Of a DNA stretch of 10,434 nt, positions 1 through 6,214 are shown piece by piece. The notes beneath the pieces are model-generated. The model worked only from the letters and a program-made list of their open reading frames with translations. It did no database searches and was not told where the DNA came from. The DNA lies in assembly GCA_002491165.1 (NCBI GenBank), contig DKVK01000045.1, positions 1 through 10,434 on the forward strand. The letters run 5' to 3'. How positions within the stretch are numbered: the first letter of the stretch is position 1; every line of letters begins with the position of its first letter. The position numbers and the translations under genes were made by a program. The DNA is from Porphyromonadaceae bacterium UBA7180. GTDB lineage: Bacteria; Bacteroidota; Bacteroidia; Bacteroidales; Muribaculaceae.

Positions 1-62
1 ATTTTTCAGTAAACCCTAATTATTTCCGTAATTCGGATACCATACGGTCGGACTGGTTGTGC

Positions 63-70
63 TAATTTTG
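63..70 (+). promoter_or_regulatory. Bacteroidota -7 promoter box of the CMD/cupin gene
   Basis: TAATTTTG matches the Bacteroidota -7 consensus TAnnTTTG exactly and ends four bases before the ATG at 75. Transcription would therefore begin at or next to the start codon, giving a leaderless or nearly leaderless mRNA. I see no convincing TTTG box at the -33 position. A short inverted repeat (CCGTA at 26-30, TACGG at 43-47) lies just upstream and could be an operator, but it is too short to call. Confidence 0.6.
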
Positions 71-74
71 CATT

Positions 75-902
75 ATGAAATCTACAAGACTGATTATAGG
101 CGCATTGCTGCTGATGCACCTGGCAACATTCAATATTATGGCACAGGAAAAGAAAATAACCCAGACTGCCGGGCGTACGGCGCTCGGCGAGTTCGCGCCG
201 GAGTTCGGCCGCCTTAACGACGATGTACTGTTCGGCGAAGTGTGGAATATGCCGGGCCTCACGCCCCACGACCGCTCGATGGTGACGGTCGCTACCCTCA
301 TCGGCAAGGGTATCACCGATTCCTCGCTGCAACATCATCTTGAGTTCGCCAAGCAGAACGGCGTGACGCGCCAGGAAATCTCGGCGATGCTCACCCACAT
401 AGCTTTCTACGCCGGCTGGCCCAATGCTTGGGCTGCCTTCCGTATGGCAAAGGATGTGTGGAAAGAGGACGCTACGGTAGAATCGCAGCTCCAGGCTTTC
501 CAGAACGAGATGATCTTCCCGGTGGAAGAACCTAACGAGGCGTATGCCAAATACTTCACCGGCCGCAGCTGGCTGGCGCGCGTCAGCGACACGCAGATTC
601 CCTTCGCCAACGTAACCTTCGAGCCGGGCTGTCGTAACAACTGGCACATCCACCGCGCCAAGAAGGGAGGCGGACAGATGCTCGTGGGCGTGGCAGGCCG
701 CGGATGGTATCAGGAAGAGGGCAAACCGGCCGTCGAGATTCTGCCGGGCACCGTCATCCACATTCCCGCCAACGTGAAGCATTGGCACGGTGCCGCCAAA
801 GACTCGTGGTTCGCACACCTTGCCTTCGAGGTGCCGGGCGAAAGCACTTCCAACGAATGGCTCGAACCCGTTTCCGACAAAGATTATAACAAACTGAAAT
901 GA
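75..902 (+). CDS. Secreted carboxymuconolactone decarboxylase (CMD) / cupin two-domain protein
   Basis: 275 residues. Residues 1-23 form a signal peptide (basic start, hydrophobic core, cleavage likely after IMA before QEKK), so the protein should act in the periplasm or on the surface. Residues about 38-125 resemble the CMD/AhpD fold: a helical segment with HH at 87-88, then a GVTRQEI turn and H108 followed by YAGWP. This copy lacks the CxxC redox pair of AhpD. Residues about 170-253 form a cupin barrel: H191 and H193 in the WHIH motif, the LPGTVIHIPANVKHWHG strand pair, and H236/H238 as further metal-ligand candidates. The CMD plus cupin arrangement is known in gut Bacteroidales near flavodoxins; its substrate is not known to me. 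The stop overlaps the next start by 4 bp (ATGA), so the two genes are probably cotranscribed and translationally coupled. Confidence 0.88.
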   Translation: MKSTRLIIGALLLMHLATFNIMAQEKKITQTAGRTALGEFAPEFGRLNDDVLFGEVWNMPGLTPHDRSMVTVATLIGKGITDSSLQHHLEFAKQNGVTRQEISAMLTHIAFYAGWPNAWAAFRMAKDVWKEDATVESQLQAFQNEMIFPVEEPNEAYAKYFTGRSWLARVSDTQIPFANVTFEPGCRNNWHIHRAKKGGGQMLVGVAGRGWYQEEGKPAVEILPGTVIHIPANVKHWHGAAKDSWFAHLAFEVPGESTSNEWLEPVSDKDYNKLK

Positions 903-1480
903 AACATTTTATAACACTTCTGGCAGCGGTCTTCGCCGCAATGACATTCACTATGTGCGCCTCCGGCGGCAAGAATGCCGACACCGGGCAGCAAAAAGAG
1001 AACAAGAAAGAGATGAAAACACTGATAGCATATTTCTCGGCCACGGGCACCACCCGCAAGCAGGCCGAACGCATGGCACGCCTCTCGGGCGCCGACCTCT
1101 TTGAAATCAAACCCGAGACTCCCTACACAGACGCCGACCTCGACTGGCGCGACTCCACCTCCCGTTCGTCGGTGGAGATGCACGACCCCAAGTCGCGTCC
1201 CGCCTTTGTCAAGAGCCTCGAAAACCTCGACAAGTACGACACCGTATATATCGGCTACCCCGTTTGGTGGTACGTTGCCCCTCACATCGTCAACAACTTC
1301 ATCGAGAGCTACGACCTGAAGGGCAAGCGCGTCATCCCCTTCGCCACCTCCGGCGGCTCGACGGTAGAAGAGACCGAAGAACAGCTCAAAAAGGATTATC
1401 CCGACCTCAACTGGGGTCCGGGACTGCTGCTCAACTCCGTCAGCGATGACAAGATACGCCAATGGATGGGCGTGAAATAA
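899..1480 (+). CDS. Flavodoxin, probably exported (lipoprotein-like signal)
   Basis: 193 residues of the flavodoxin family, an FMN-binding one-electron carrier. The phosphate-binding loop is SATGTT (about residues 47-52). Later blocks are typical: DTVYIGYPVWWYVAP, whose aromatic residues would stack on the isoalloxazine ring, then PFATSGGS and an LLLNSVSDDKIRQWM tail. Residues 1-20 form a hydrophobic leader ending in Cys20 (TFTMC), followed by a Gly/Lys-rich linker. This looks like a lipoprotein signal, although Met at -1 is a poor lipobox residue. An in-frame ATG at 1013 (residue 39) directly before the flavodoxin fold would instead give a cytosolic protein. I prefer the longer form because its start overlaps the upstream stop (ATGA at 899-902) and the leader is well formed. 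Its redox partner is unknown; the neighbouring flavoprotein and DUF4405 protein are candidates. Confidence 0.87.
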   Translation: MKHFITLLAAVFAAMTFTMCASGGKNADTGQQKENKKEMKTLIAYFSATGTTRKQAERMARLSGADLFEIKPETPYTDADLDWRDSTSRSSVEMHDPKSRPAFVKSLENLDKYDTVYIGYPVWWYVAPHIVNNFIESYDLKGKRVIPFATSGGSTVEETEEQLKKDYPDLNWGPGLLLNSVSDDKIRQWMGVK

Positions 1481-1522
1481 TCCACAGCTTCTTAAACGAA
1501 ATATACATATAATGGGTTGTAA

Positions 1523-1558
1523 GGTTATAGGGCCGCGCTCCGGCGTGGCCATATAACC
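1523..1558 (+). terminator. Strong stem-loop after the flavodoxin gene (possible terminator)
   Basis: A 16-bp stem with a four-base TCCG loop. The arms are 1523-1538 and 1543-1558, with one mismatch (G1530 opposite A1551) and one G-U pair. It begins 42 bases after the flavodoxin stop, where a terminator would be expected, but no T-tract follows, so it is not a classic intrinsic terminator. The right arm shares its last four bases with the terminal repeat of the element that begins at 1555. Confidence 0.4.
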
Positions 1559-1752
1559 ATAAGTAAATGGTCATATTAAACCGATACTATATGAAAGGTT
1601 AATCTCACATATCATAAACTTGGCCTTTTTGGCGCTTTCATCCAAGTTTCATCAGTCGCGATGCCCGCATCGCTCCTTCTTCAACTCGATGAAATCGTTC
1701 AAAAATGCCGAAGTTTCTGATATGTGTTTAATCTGACCATTTACTTATGGTT
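1555..1752. mobile_element. MITE-like inverted-repeat element, non-coding
   Basis: Perfect 19-bp terminal inverted repeats lie at 1555-1573 and 1734-1752. The match continues inward after one mismatch (1575-1581 with 1726-1732). It resumes after about 24 unpaired bases in the left arm: 1606-1621 pairs with 1711-1726 at 15 of 16 positions, and weaker pairing reaches a central hairpin (GCGATGC / GCATCGC around 1659-1674). The whole 198 bp is thus a long imperfect palindrome. Both ends are flanked by TAT (1552-1554, 1753-1755), which could be a 3-bp target duplication. It has no ORF of its own. Terminal repeats, size and possible target duplication fit a MITE moved in trans; a structured RNA or attenuator is the alternative. 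The next gene starts only 17 bp after the right end, so its promoter must lie in or beyond the element. Confidence 0.6.
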
Positions 1753-1769
1753 TATCAAAAGGTTTAAAC

Positions 1770-2396
1770 ATGAAAGTACTTACCATCAACGGAAGCCCGA
1801 ATCCGCACGGCTGCACGGCGCGTGCGCTTACGGAACTCGAGCAGGCCCTCGCAGCCGAAGGAGTGGAATTTGAACGCATCGAAGCAGGGAACAAGGAAAT
1901 ACGCGGTTGCGTGGCCTGTGGCTTCTGCCGCACACACGGCCGCTGCGTCTTCAACGACATAGTTAACGAAGTGGCGCCGAAATTCGCCCGGGCCGACGCC
2001 ATCGTGGTCGGCACGCCTGTCTATTATGCCTCGGCATCCGGACAGATACGCAGCTTCATGGACCGCCTCTTCTTCAGCACCTCGGGAGTCTTCGACAAGA
2101 CGATGAAAGTAGGCGCCGCCGTAATCTCGTCGCGCCGCGCCGGCTCCACCTCCGCAATGGACGAACTCAACAAATATTTCTCCATCAGTTCCATGCCCAT
2201 TGCCACCTCAACTTATTGGAACGAAGTGCATGGCCACGTAGCCGAGCAGGTGGAGCAAGACCCCGAAGGGCTTCAGACCATGCGCAACCTGGGCCGCAAC
2301 ATCGCCTTCCTGGTGAAAGCCATAGCCGCGCAGAAAGCCAAGGAGGGGGGCGCCCCCAAGCAGGAACGCGACCACTTCACCAACTTCATACGCTGA
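1770..2396 (+). CDS. Flavodoxin-fold NAD(P)H-dependent FMN reductase with iron-sulfur-type Cys cluster
   Basis: 208 residues, no signal peptide, cytosolic. The N-terminus MKVLTINGSPNPHGCTARAL is the FMN phosphate-binding loop of the FMN_red / iron-sulfur flavoprotein (Isf) superfamily. Cys47, Cys50, Cys53 and Cys59 form CX2CX2CX5C, which fits the compact cluster motif CX2CX2CX4-7C of Isf proteins and would bind a 4Fe-4S cluster beside FMN. VVGTPVYYASASGQIRSFMDRL (about 88-109) is the conserved flavin-contacting block of the family. The C-terminus after about residue 165 is a helical extension. Likely role: two-electron NAD(P)H chemistry split into single-electron transfer, with unknown acceptor. 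It lies downstream of the flavodoxin but is separated from it by the inverted-repeat element, so cotranscription is uncertain. No clear TAnnTTTG box precedes it; TAAACTTG at 1615-1622 is one base off. Confidence 0.87.
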   Translation: MKVLTINGSPNPHGCTARALTELEQALAAEGVEFERIEAGNKEIRGCVACGFCRTHGRCVFNDIVNEVAPKFARADAIVVGTPVYYASASGQIRSFMDRLFFSTSGVFDKTMKVGAAVISSRRAGSTSAMDELNKYFSISSMPIATSTYWNEVHGHVAEQVEQDPEGLQTMRNLGRNIAFLVKAIAAQKAKEGGAPKQERDHFTNFIR

Positions 2397-2405
2397 CCCA
2401 CTGCT

Positions 2406-2434
2406 TCACCACCATAAAACGTAAGGGGTGGTGA
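2406..2434. terminator. Possible bidirectional terminator between convergent genes
   Basis: A perfect 8-bp inverted repeat (TCACCACC / GGTGGTGA) with a 13-base loop fills the gap between the flavoprotein stop and the DUF4405 stop. The convergent position suits a shared terminator, but neither side has a strong T-tract. Confidence 0.35.
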
Positions 2435-2437
2435 GTC

Positions 2438-2866
2438 CTACTTTCTGCCGGATTTCCTCATCCTGTTCCATGACGGAAGTCCGCGCACAAGGTGAATGAT
2501 TGCGGCGACACCCATAGCTAAGCCCATCCAATAGTGCCACAATCCAAGATGCGGGATTTTTACGGGCGAAAGCAACTTTACCGTACCTGTGAGCAGCGTG
2601 GCTATGAACAGTACAATCAGCAGCCAGGTATCGGCGTAGAACCATCTGAATCTGTTTTTCAAGGCATTCAGCATATTTCGGAACTGGGACCAGTGGATAA
2701 TCAGAAGGACAGTCATGGCATATCCGAATATCCAGTGAACGATTTTCAACACGTCGCGCGGCTGGATTAATAGTCCATGACTTTTAAGATGCAGCATAAT
2801 GCCGACAACCAGTGTGACAGCAAAGGTAATGACCAATGCAATACCGATGTTTGCTCTTGATTTCAT
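2438..2866 (-). CDS. DUF4405-type four-helix membrane protein, possible b-type cytochrome
   Basis: 142 residues, mostly membrane. Four hydrophobic helices lie at about 7-25, 42-58, 80-98 and 112-128, and the protein ends in a basic tail (RMRKSGRK). It resembles the DUF4405 family of short integral membrane proteins. His44 and His58 flank helix 2, and His111 and His125 flank helix 4. Both pairs are separated by 13 residues, which is the spacing of the axial heme ligands in the bc1-type cytochrome b bundle, so a two-heme membrane cytochrome is a reasonable inference. His26, His30 and His106 are additional. Start is the ATG at 2866, preceded by A/T-rich sequence; TAATATTTG upstream on this strand is one base longer than the TAnnTTTG consensus. 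A terminator separates it from the upstream tRNA gene, so it should have its own promoter. Its redox neighbours suggest membrane electron transfer, but the partner is unproven. Confidence 0.8.
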   Translation of the reverse strand: MKSRANIGIALVITFAVTLVVGIMLHLKSHGLLIQPRDVLKIVHWIFGYAMTVLLIIHWSQFRNMLNALKNRFRWFYADTWLLIVLFIATLLTGTVKLLSPVKIPHLGLWHYWMGLAMGVAAIIHLVRGLPSWNRMRKSGRK

Positions 2867-2894
2867 AATTCAAATATTATAGGTGTGTGTGCGT

Positions 2895-2934
2895 AAATCA
2901 AAAGACTGCTAACTCATTGAGAATTAGCAGTCTT
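2895..2934 (-). terminator. Intrinsic terminator of the tRNA-Phe gene
   Basis: On the minus strand, AAGACTGCTAA pairs perfectly with TTAGCAGTCTT across a short loop and is followed by TTTTGATTT. It starts four bases beyond the 3' end of the tRNA. This is a classic factor-independent terminator and insulates the DUF4405 gene from tRNA transcription. Confidence 0.85.
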
Positions 2935-2937
2935 CTG

Positions 2938-3010
2938 TGGTGCCACCAGGATTCGAACCGGGGACACACGGATTTTCAGTCCGATGCTCTACCTACTGAG
3001 CTATGGCACC
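2938..3010 (-). tRNA. tRNA-Phe (anticodon GAA)
   Basis: 73 nt cloverleaf read on the minus strand. The acceptor stem GGTGCCA/TGGCACC is fully paired, the D stem is GCTC/GAGC, the anticodon loop CTGAAAA gives GAA (Phe), and the T loop is TTCGAAT. The discriminator base is A. The genome continues CAGAAG, so the CCA end must be added after transcription. Two mismatches stand out: U-U at the top of the anticodon stem and C-U in the middle of the T stem. They may be usual for this lineage. The promoter (3027-3058) and terminator (2895-2934) make it a single-gene transcription unit. Confidence 0.95.
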
Positions 3011-3026
3011 GTTGCTTTTGCGAGTG

Positions 3027-3058
3027 CAAAGTTAGCGGTTTTTTTCTCCACCTGCAAA
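3027..3058 (-). promoter_or_regulatory. Bacteroidota promoter of tRNA-Phe
   Basis: On the minus strand, TTTG (3055-3058) and TAACTTTG (3027-3034) are separated by 20 bases, an essentially ideal Bacteroidota -33/-7 promoter. The -7 box ends 16 bases before the mature tRNA 5' end, leaving a short precursor leader for RNase P. Confidence 0.85.
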
Positions 3059-3465
3059 TTTTTCTGACACTTTTTTAAACACCGTATTTTTCTTTCCTGA
3101 TTCTCAATCGGTTACACAAGTGTTAAAAAATCTTTAGCAACACTTTTTATGGAGATAAACAACGACTTGAGCGCTTGGTTCTGTGAGCGAGCTTCAGCTT
3201 GAGTGTGTCGTGTATATCCATTTATGCCGCAGGCTGGAAGACCTGCGCTCCATATCCGCGGCGTCAGCTTCTACGGCCGGTGTGCCTTTTCCGCATGTTC
3301 GCGAAGCGAGGGGGAGCCCTGTGCAGCGATGACACGTCTCTGATTTGTCAAATGCGACGGAATGGCGGCACGTTAACCACTGAAAAAGTTGGGCGATTGG
3401 TTGATTTCTCTGTTCTCTTTTTCCGATTGCGGCGCCGCTCTGTTTTTTTGCACCGTTTTTCGAAC
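3059..3465. other. Long non-coding interval upstream of the efflux operon
   Basis: About 400 bases without a gene I can support. The left part (to about 3165) is A/T-rich with several T-runs and repeated short AAGTGT/ACACTT words. The right part is GC-richer and holds the diverged palindromic repeat at 3226-3255. An open frame of 171 codons crosses from 3199 into the TolC gene in another phase, but its product resembles nothing I know and is rich in Arg, Cys and Ser, as expected of a chance frame. Confidence 0.5.
3226..3255 (+). repeat. Diverged copy of the palindromic repeat seen at 8737-8766
   Basis: This 30-base stretch matches 8737-8766 at 27 of 30 positions and ends with the same GCGCTCCATAT terminus. 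The substitutions weaken the inner part of its hairpin. No matching left-hand unit is evident beside it, so it is a solitary or decayed copy of the composite repeat near the right end of the window. Confidence 0.7.
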
Positions 3466-3473
3466 TATATTTG
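3466..3473 (+). promoter_or_regulatory. Probable -7 promoter box of the efflux operon
   Basis: TATATTTG matches TAnnTTTG exactly. A TTTG at 3447-3450 lies only 15 bases upstream, shorter than the usual 19-21, so the -33 element is weak. Transcription would start near 3480 and give a leader of roughly 105 bases before the TolC ATG. Confidence 0.5.
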
Positions 3474-3586
3474 CACGATTATTGTAATAACTGTGAAAAG
3501 AGAGGAATACTCACGCCGCGGCGTTCCCGGCTTTTGCGCCACAGGCCCCGCGTGCGTTTCACGGTTCACTATTAAACTATTAGACT

Positions 3587-5044
3587 ATGTTATGTATCAA
3601 GGCTACGAAAAGGATATGTCTGTATATCGGCGTGTTGCTGGCGGGAGTGGTTCCGGCGGCGGCACAGGTCTACAGTCTCGACTCATGCCGCAACATGGCC
3701 ATACGCACCAATAAGGGACTGAAGATGGCGGACCACGCCATCGAGGGCGCGGGATACGCGCGCAAGGCCGCATACGCCGCCTATCTCCCGGGCATAGACT
3801 TTACCGGCATGTATATGTACAACCAGAACAAGATACAACTGCTGGGCGAGGACGCAAAGCTTCCCACCATGAAGTTCAACCCGGCCACCGGCAAGTATGA
3901 CTACAACATTCTGGTGAACCCGGCCACCGGGCAGCCCGTAACGGACCCCAAGACGGGGAGCGTAATCCCCACGGAGGTGGCGGTAATCCCCAAGGAGGCA
4001 ATGTCATACGACGTCCACAACGTCTTCGGCGGGGCGGTGACGCTTACGCAACCCGTCTATATGGGCGGGGCGCTGCGTGCGATGAACGAGATAACGAAGT
4101 ATGCCGAGGAGATGGCGCGGTCGTCGCGCAACGCCGCCGTGCAGGAGCTGGTCTACGCCGTGGACGAGGCTTACTGGACAGTGGTTTCGCTCGAAAACAA
4201 GCGCAAGCTGGCCGTGAGTTTCGTCAATCTCGTGGACACGTTGCGCCATAACGTGGACGAGATGGTGCGCGTGGGCGTGGCCACCAAGAGCGACGCGCTG
4301 AAGGTGCAGGTGCGCTACAACGAGGCTGAACTTGCGCTCACCAAGGTTGACAACGGGCTCTCGCTCTCGCGCATGGCCCTTGCGCAGCTTTGCGGGCTCC
4401 CGATCGACACACAGATGATGCCCGAGGATGTCGGCCTCTACCAGGAGTCGAAGAAACCGCGTGCCATGAACATCGACATGGAGGAGGTCTACGCCTCGCG
4501 GCAGGACCTGGAGACGATGCGGCACGGCATAAAGCTCAGCGAGCAGAACGCGCGCCTCTCCAAGGCCGCGATGCTCCCGAAGGTGGCCATCGTGGGGATG
4601 TACGCTTTCTCCAACCCCAACGTCATAGACGGTTTCGAGAAGCGCTTCGGCGGCGGTTTCTCGGTGGGCGCGACCGTCACCGTGCCTCTGTGGCACTGGG
4701 GGCTCAACTATAACAAGTACCGTGTGGCCAAGTCGCAGACCAAGGTGCAGGAGCTGCTCCTGGCGGACGCCGAAGACAAGGTGGAACTCCAGGTGAAGCA
4801 GGCACGCTTCCGCTACGAAGAGGCCTTCAAGACCTACGACATGACGGTGGTCAACGAGACGAACGCCGACGAGAACCTGCGCCAGGCGCAGCTCGGTTTC
4901 CACGAGGGGGTGCTCACCACCGAAGACGTCATCGCCGCGCAGACGGCATGGCTCTCCGCGCATTCCGAGAAAATAGACGCCGAGATAGGGATAGCCCTTT
5001 GCCGCGTATATCTGGCCAAGGTGCTCGGCAACCTTGAATATTGA
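3587..5044 (+). CDS. TolC-family outer-membrane efflux channel
   Basis: 485 residues, a usual length for the family. Residues 1-26 are a signal peptide (basic start, hydrophobic core, AAA before Q27). YSLDSCRNMAIRTN (29-42) is the typical opening of mature outer-membrane efflux proteins. The protein has the duplicated layout of long helical stretches (about 160-260 and 360-470) with beta segments, for example GGAVTLTQPVYMGG (148-161) and GGFSVGATVTVPLWHWG in the second half. Between the first strand pair (about 95-140) it carries an insert with two NPATG copies (98-102, 111-115) and a related DPKTG (120-124), probably an outer loop. As a trimer it would form the exit duct across the outer membrane for the adaptor and permeases encoded downstream. 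It is the first gene of the operon. Confidence 0.93.
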   Translation: MLCIKATKRICLYIGVLLAGVVPAAAQVYSLDSCRNMAIRTNKGLKMADHAIEGAGYARKAAYAAYLPGIDFTGMYMYNQNKIQLLGEDAKLPTMKFNPATGKYDYNILVNPATGQPVTDPKTGSVIPTEVAVIPKEAMSYDVHNVFGGAVTLTQPVYMGGALRAMNEITKYAEEMARSSRNAAVQELVYAVDEAYWTVVSLENKRKLAVSFVNLVDTLRHNVDEMVRVGVATKSDALKVQVRYNEAELALTKVDNGLSLSRMALAQLCGLPIDTQMMPEDVGLYQESKKPRAMNIDMEEVYASRQDLETMRHGIKLSEQNARLSKAAMLPKVAIVGMYAFSNPNVIDGFEKRFGGGFSVGATVTVPLWHWGLNYNKYRVAKSQTKVQELLLADAEDKVELQVKQARFRYEEAFKTYDMTVVNETNADENLRQAQLGFHEGVLTTEDVIAAQTAWLSAHSEKIDAEIGIALCRVYLAKVLGNLEY

Positions 5045-5067
5045 TAACTATATATACTTTCACAAGC

Positions 5068-6183
5068 ATGGAAGCCAACACAGATAAACAGAAAACCCCG
5101 GACACGGGGCGGCCCGTGTCCGCCCCGGCCCCGCAGAAAAGCTCCCCGAAGGAGGAGGGGCTGGATTTCAGCAAACAGCAGATAGCCGTGGCTTCGGCCA
5201 AGGACCGCAAGACGCGTGAACATGCTCTCGCGCTGGCGGTGGTCATCGTCCTCTTCATCGTCATAGGCCTGGCCGTGGCCGGATTCCTCTGCATCAAGCC
5301 GGAGCCTGACCGCATACAGGGACAATGCGACGCCACGGAGGTGCGCATTTCCGGCAAACTGCCGGGCCGCGTGGCCACCATCTATGTGCAGGAGGGGCAG
5401 GCGGTGCACGCAGGCGACACGCTGGTGCGCATACACTCATCCGTGGCCGACGCGCGCCTGGCGCAGGCGCAGGCCGCCGAGGATGCCGCCTCCGCCACCA
5501 ACGCACGCGTGGATGCCGGTGCGCGCCCGCAGGTAATAGAGAGCGCCGAACAGGTGTACAACCAGGCCGTGGCGGCCACGGGCATAGCCAAGAAGACCTT
5601 CGACCGCATGAACACGCTGGCCGGAGAGGGTGTCGTAAGCCAGCAGAAACGCGACGAGGCCGAGGCTGCCTACAAGGCCGCTCAGGCCGGCGAGCAGGCG
5701 GCCAAAGCGCAGTGGGACCTCGCCAAAGCCGGCGCCCAGAAGGAGGAGAAAGCCGCTTCGGCAGCAATGGTGCGCGTGGCCAAGGGTGGCGTGCGTGAAG
5801 TCGGGGCGCTGCTCCAGGACCAGATTCTCGTGGCTCCCTGCGACGGTATAGTGACTGTCATCTACCCGCAGGAAAGCGAGCTGGTGGCCATCGGGGCCCC
5901 CATCATGACCATCGAGAAGGATGACCACTACGCCGTCTTCAACCTGCGCGAGACCATGCTCAAGGACATCAAGGACGGCACCGTGCTTCATACCTACATC
6001 CCGGCGCTCGACAAGGAGGTGGACATGGAGGTCTACTACATCCGCGACATGGGCAGCTACGCCAACTGGCAGGCCACGAAGGCCACCGGCGACTTCGACG
6101 CCCGCACCTTCACGGTAAAGGCGCGCCCCAAACGCCCGGTGCGGGACCTGCGCCCGGGAATGTCCATCCTGCTCAAACAGTAA
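5068..6183 (+). CDS. HlyD-family periplasmic adaptor subunit
   Basis: 371 residues from the ATG at 5068. A TTG at 5041 would add nine residues and overlap the TolC stop, but it has no support, and the ATG gives a normal cytosolic N-terminus. One membrane helix lies at about 52-74 after a hydrophilic, Pro/Lys-rich tail. The first lipoyl half is at about 88-124 (VRISGKLPGRVATIYVQEGQ), followed by an Ala/Gln/Glu-rich coiled-coil hairpin (about 126-245). The second lipoyl half is at about 250-285 (ILVAPCDGIVTVIYPQESE), then a beta-barrel domain ending in the family signature LRPGMSILLK. The long hairpin should contact the TolC channel while the rest docks on the permeases. It starts 23 bases after the TolC stop, in the same operon. 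Confidence 0.93.
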   Translation: MEANTDKQKTPDTGRPVSAPAPQKSSPKEEGLDFSKQQIAVASAKDRKTREHALALAVVIVLFIVIGLAVAGFLCIKPEPDRIQGQCDATEVRISGKLPGRVATIYVQEGQAVHAGDTLVRIHSSVADARLAQAQAAEDAASATNARVDAGARPQVIESAEQVYNQAVAATGIAKKTFDRMNTLAGEGVVSQQKRDEAEAAYKAAQAGEQAAKAQWDLAKAGAQKEEKAASAAMVRVAKGGVREVGALLQDQILVAPCDGIVTVIYPQESELVAIGAPIMTIEKDDHYAVFNLRETMLKDIKDGTVLHTYIPALDKEVDMEVYYIRDMGSYANWQATKATGDFDARTFTVKARPKRPVRDLRPGMSILLKQ

Positions 6184-6214
6184 CAAAGCGTAACAACACA
6201 AACTCCGGGATAAG

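Noticed and set aside
26..47. CCGTA...TACGG inverted repeat upstream of the first gene
   Set aside because: Five-base arms with a 12-base gap are too short to separate from chance.
2887..3078. 63-codon open frame across the tRNA region
   Set aside because: It is the antisense of tRNA-Phe plus its terminator and promoter, so it is not a gene.
3199..3714. 171-codon open frame upstream of and overlapping the TolC gene
   Set aside because: It crosses a palindromic repeat and a promoter box, overlaps the TolC signal peptide in another phase, and its product resembles no family.
4004..4963. Long antisense open frame over the TolC gene
   Set aside because: It is the complement of a well-supported GC-rich gene; the His/Leu/Val-rich product is typical of a shadow frame.
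5041..5067. TTG start nine codons upstream of the HlyD-like ATG
   Set aside because: It overlaps the TolC stop and adds no domain; the ATG at 5068 gives the usual short cytosolic tail.
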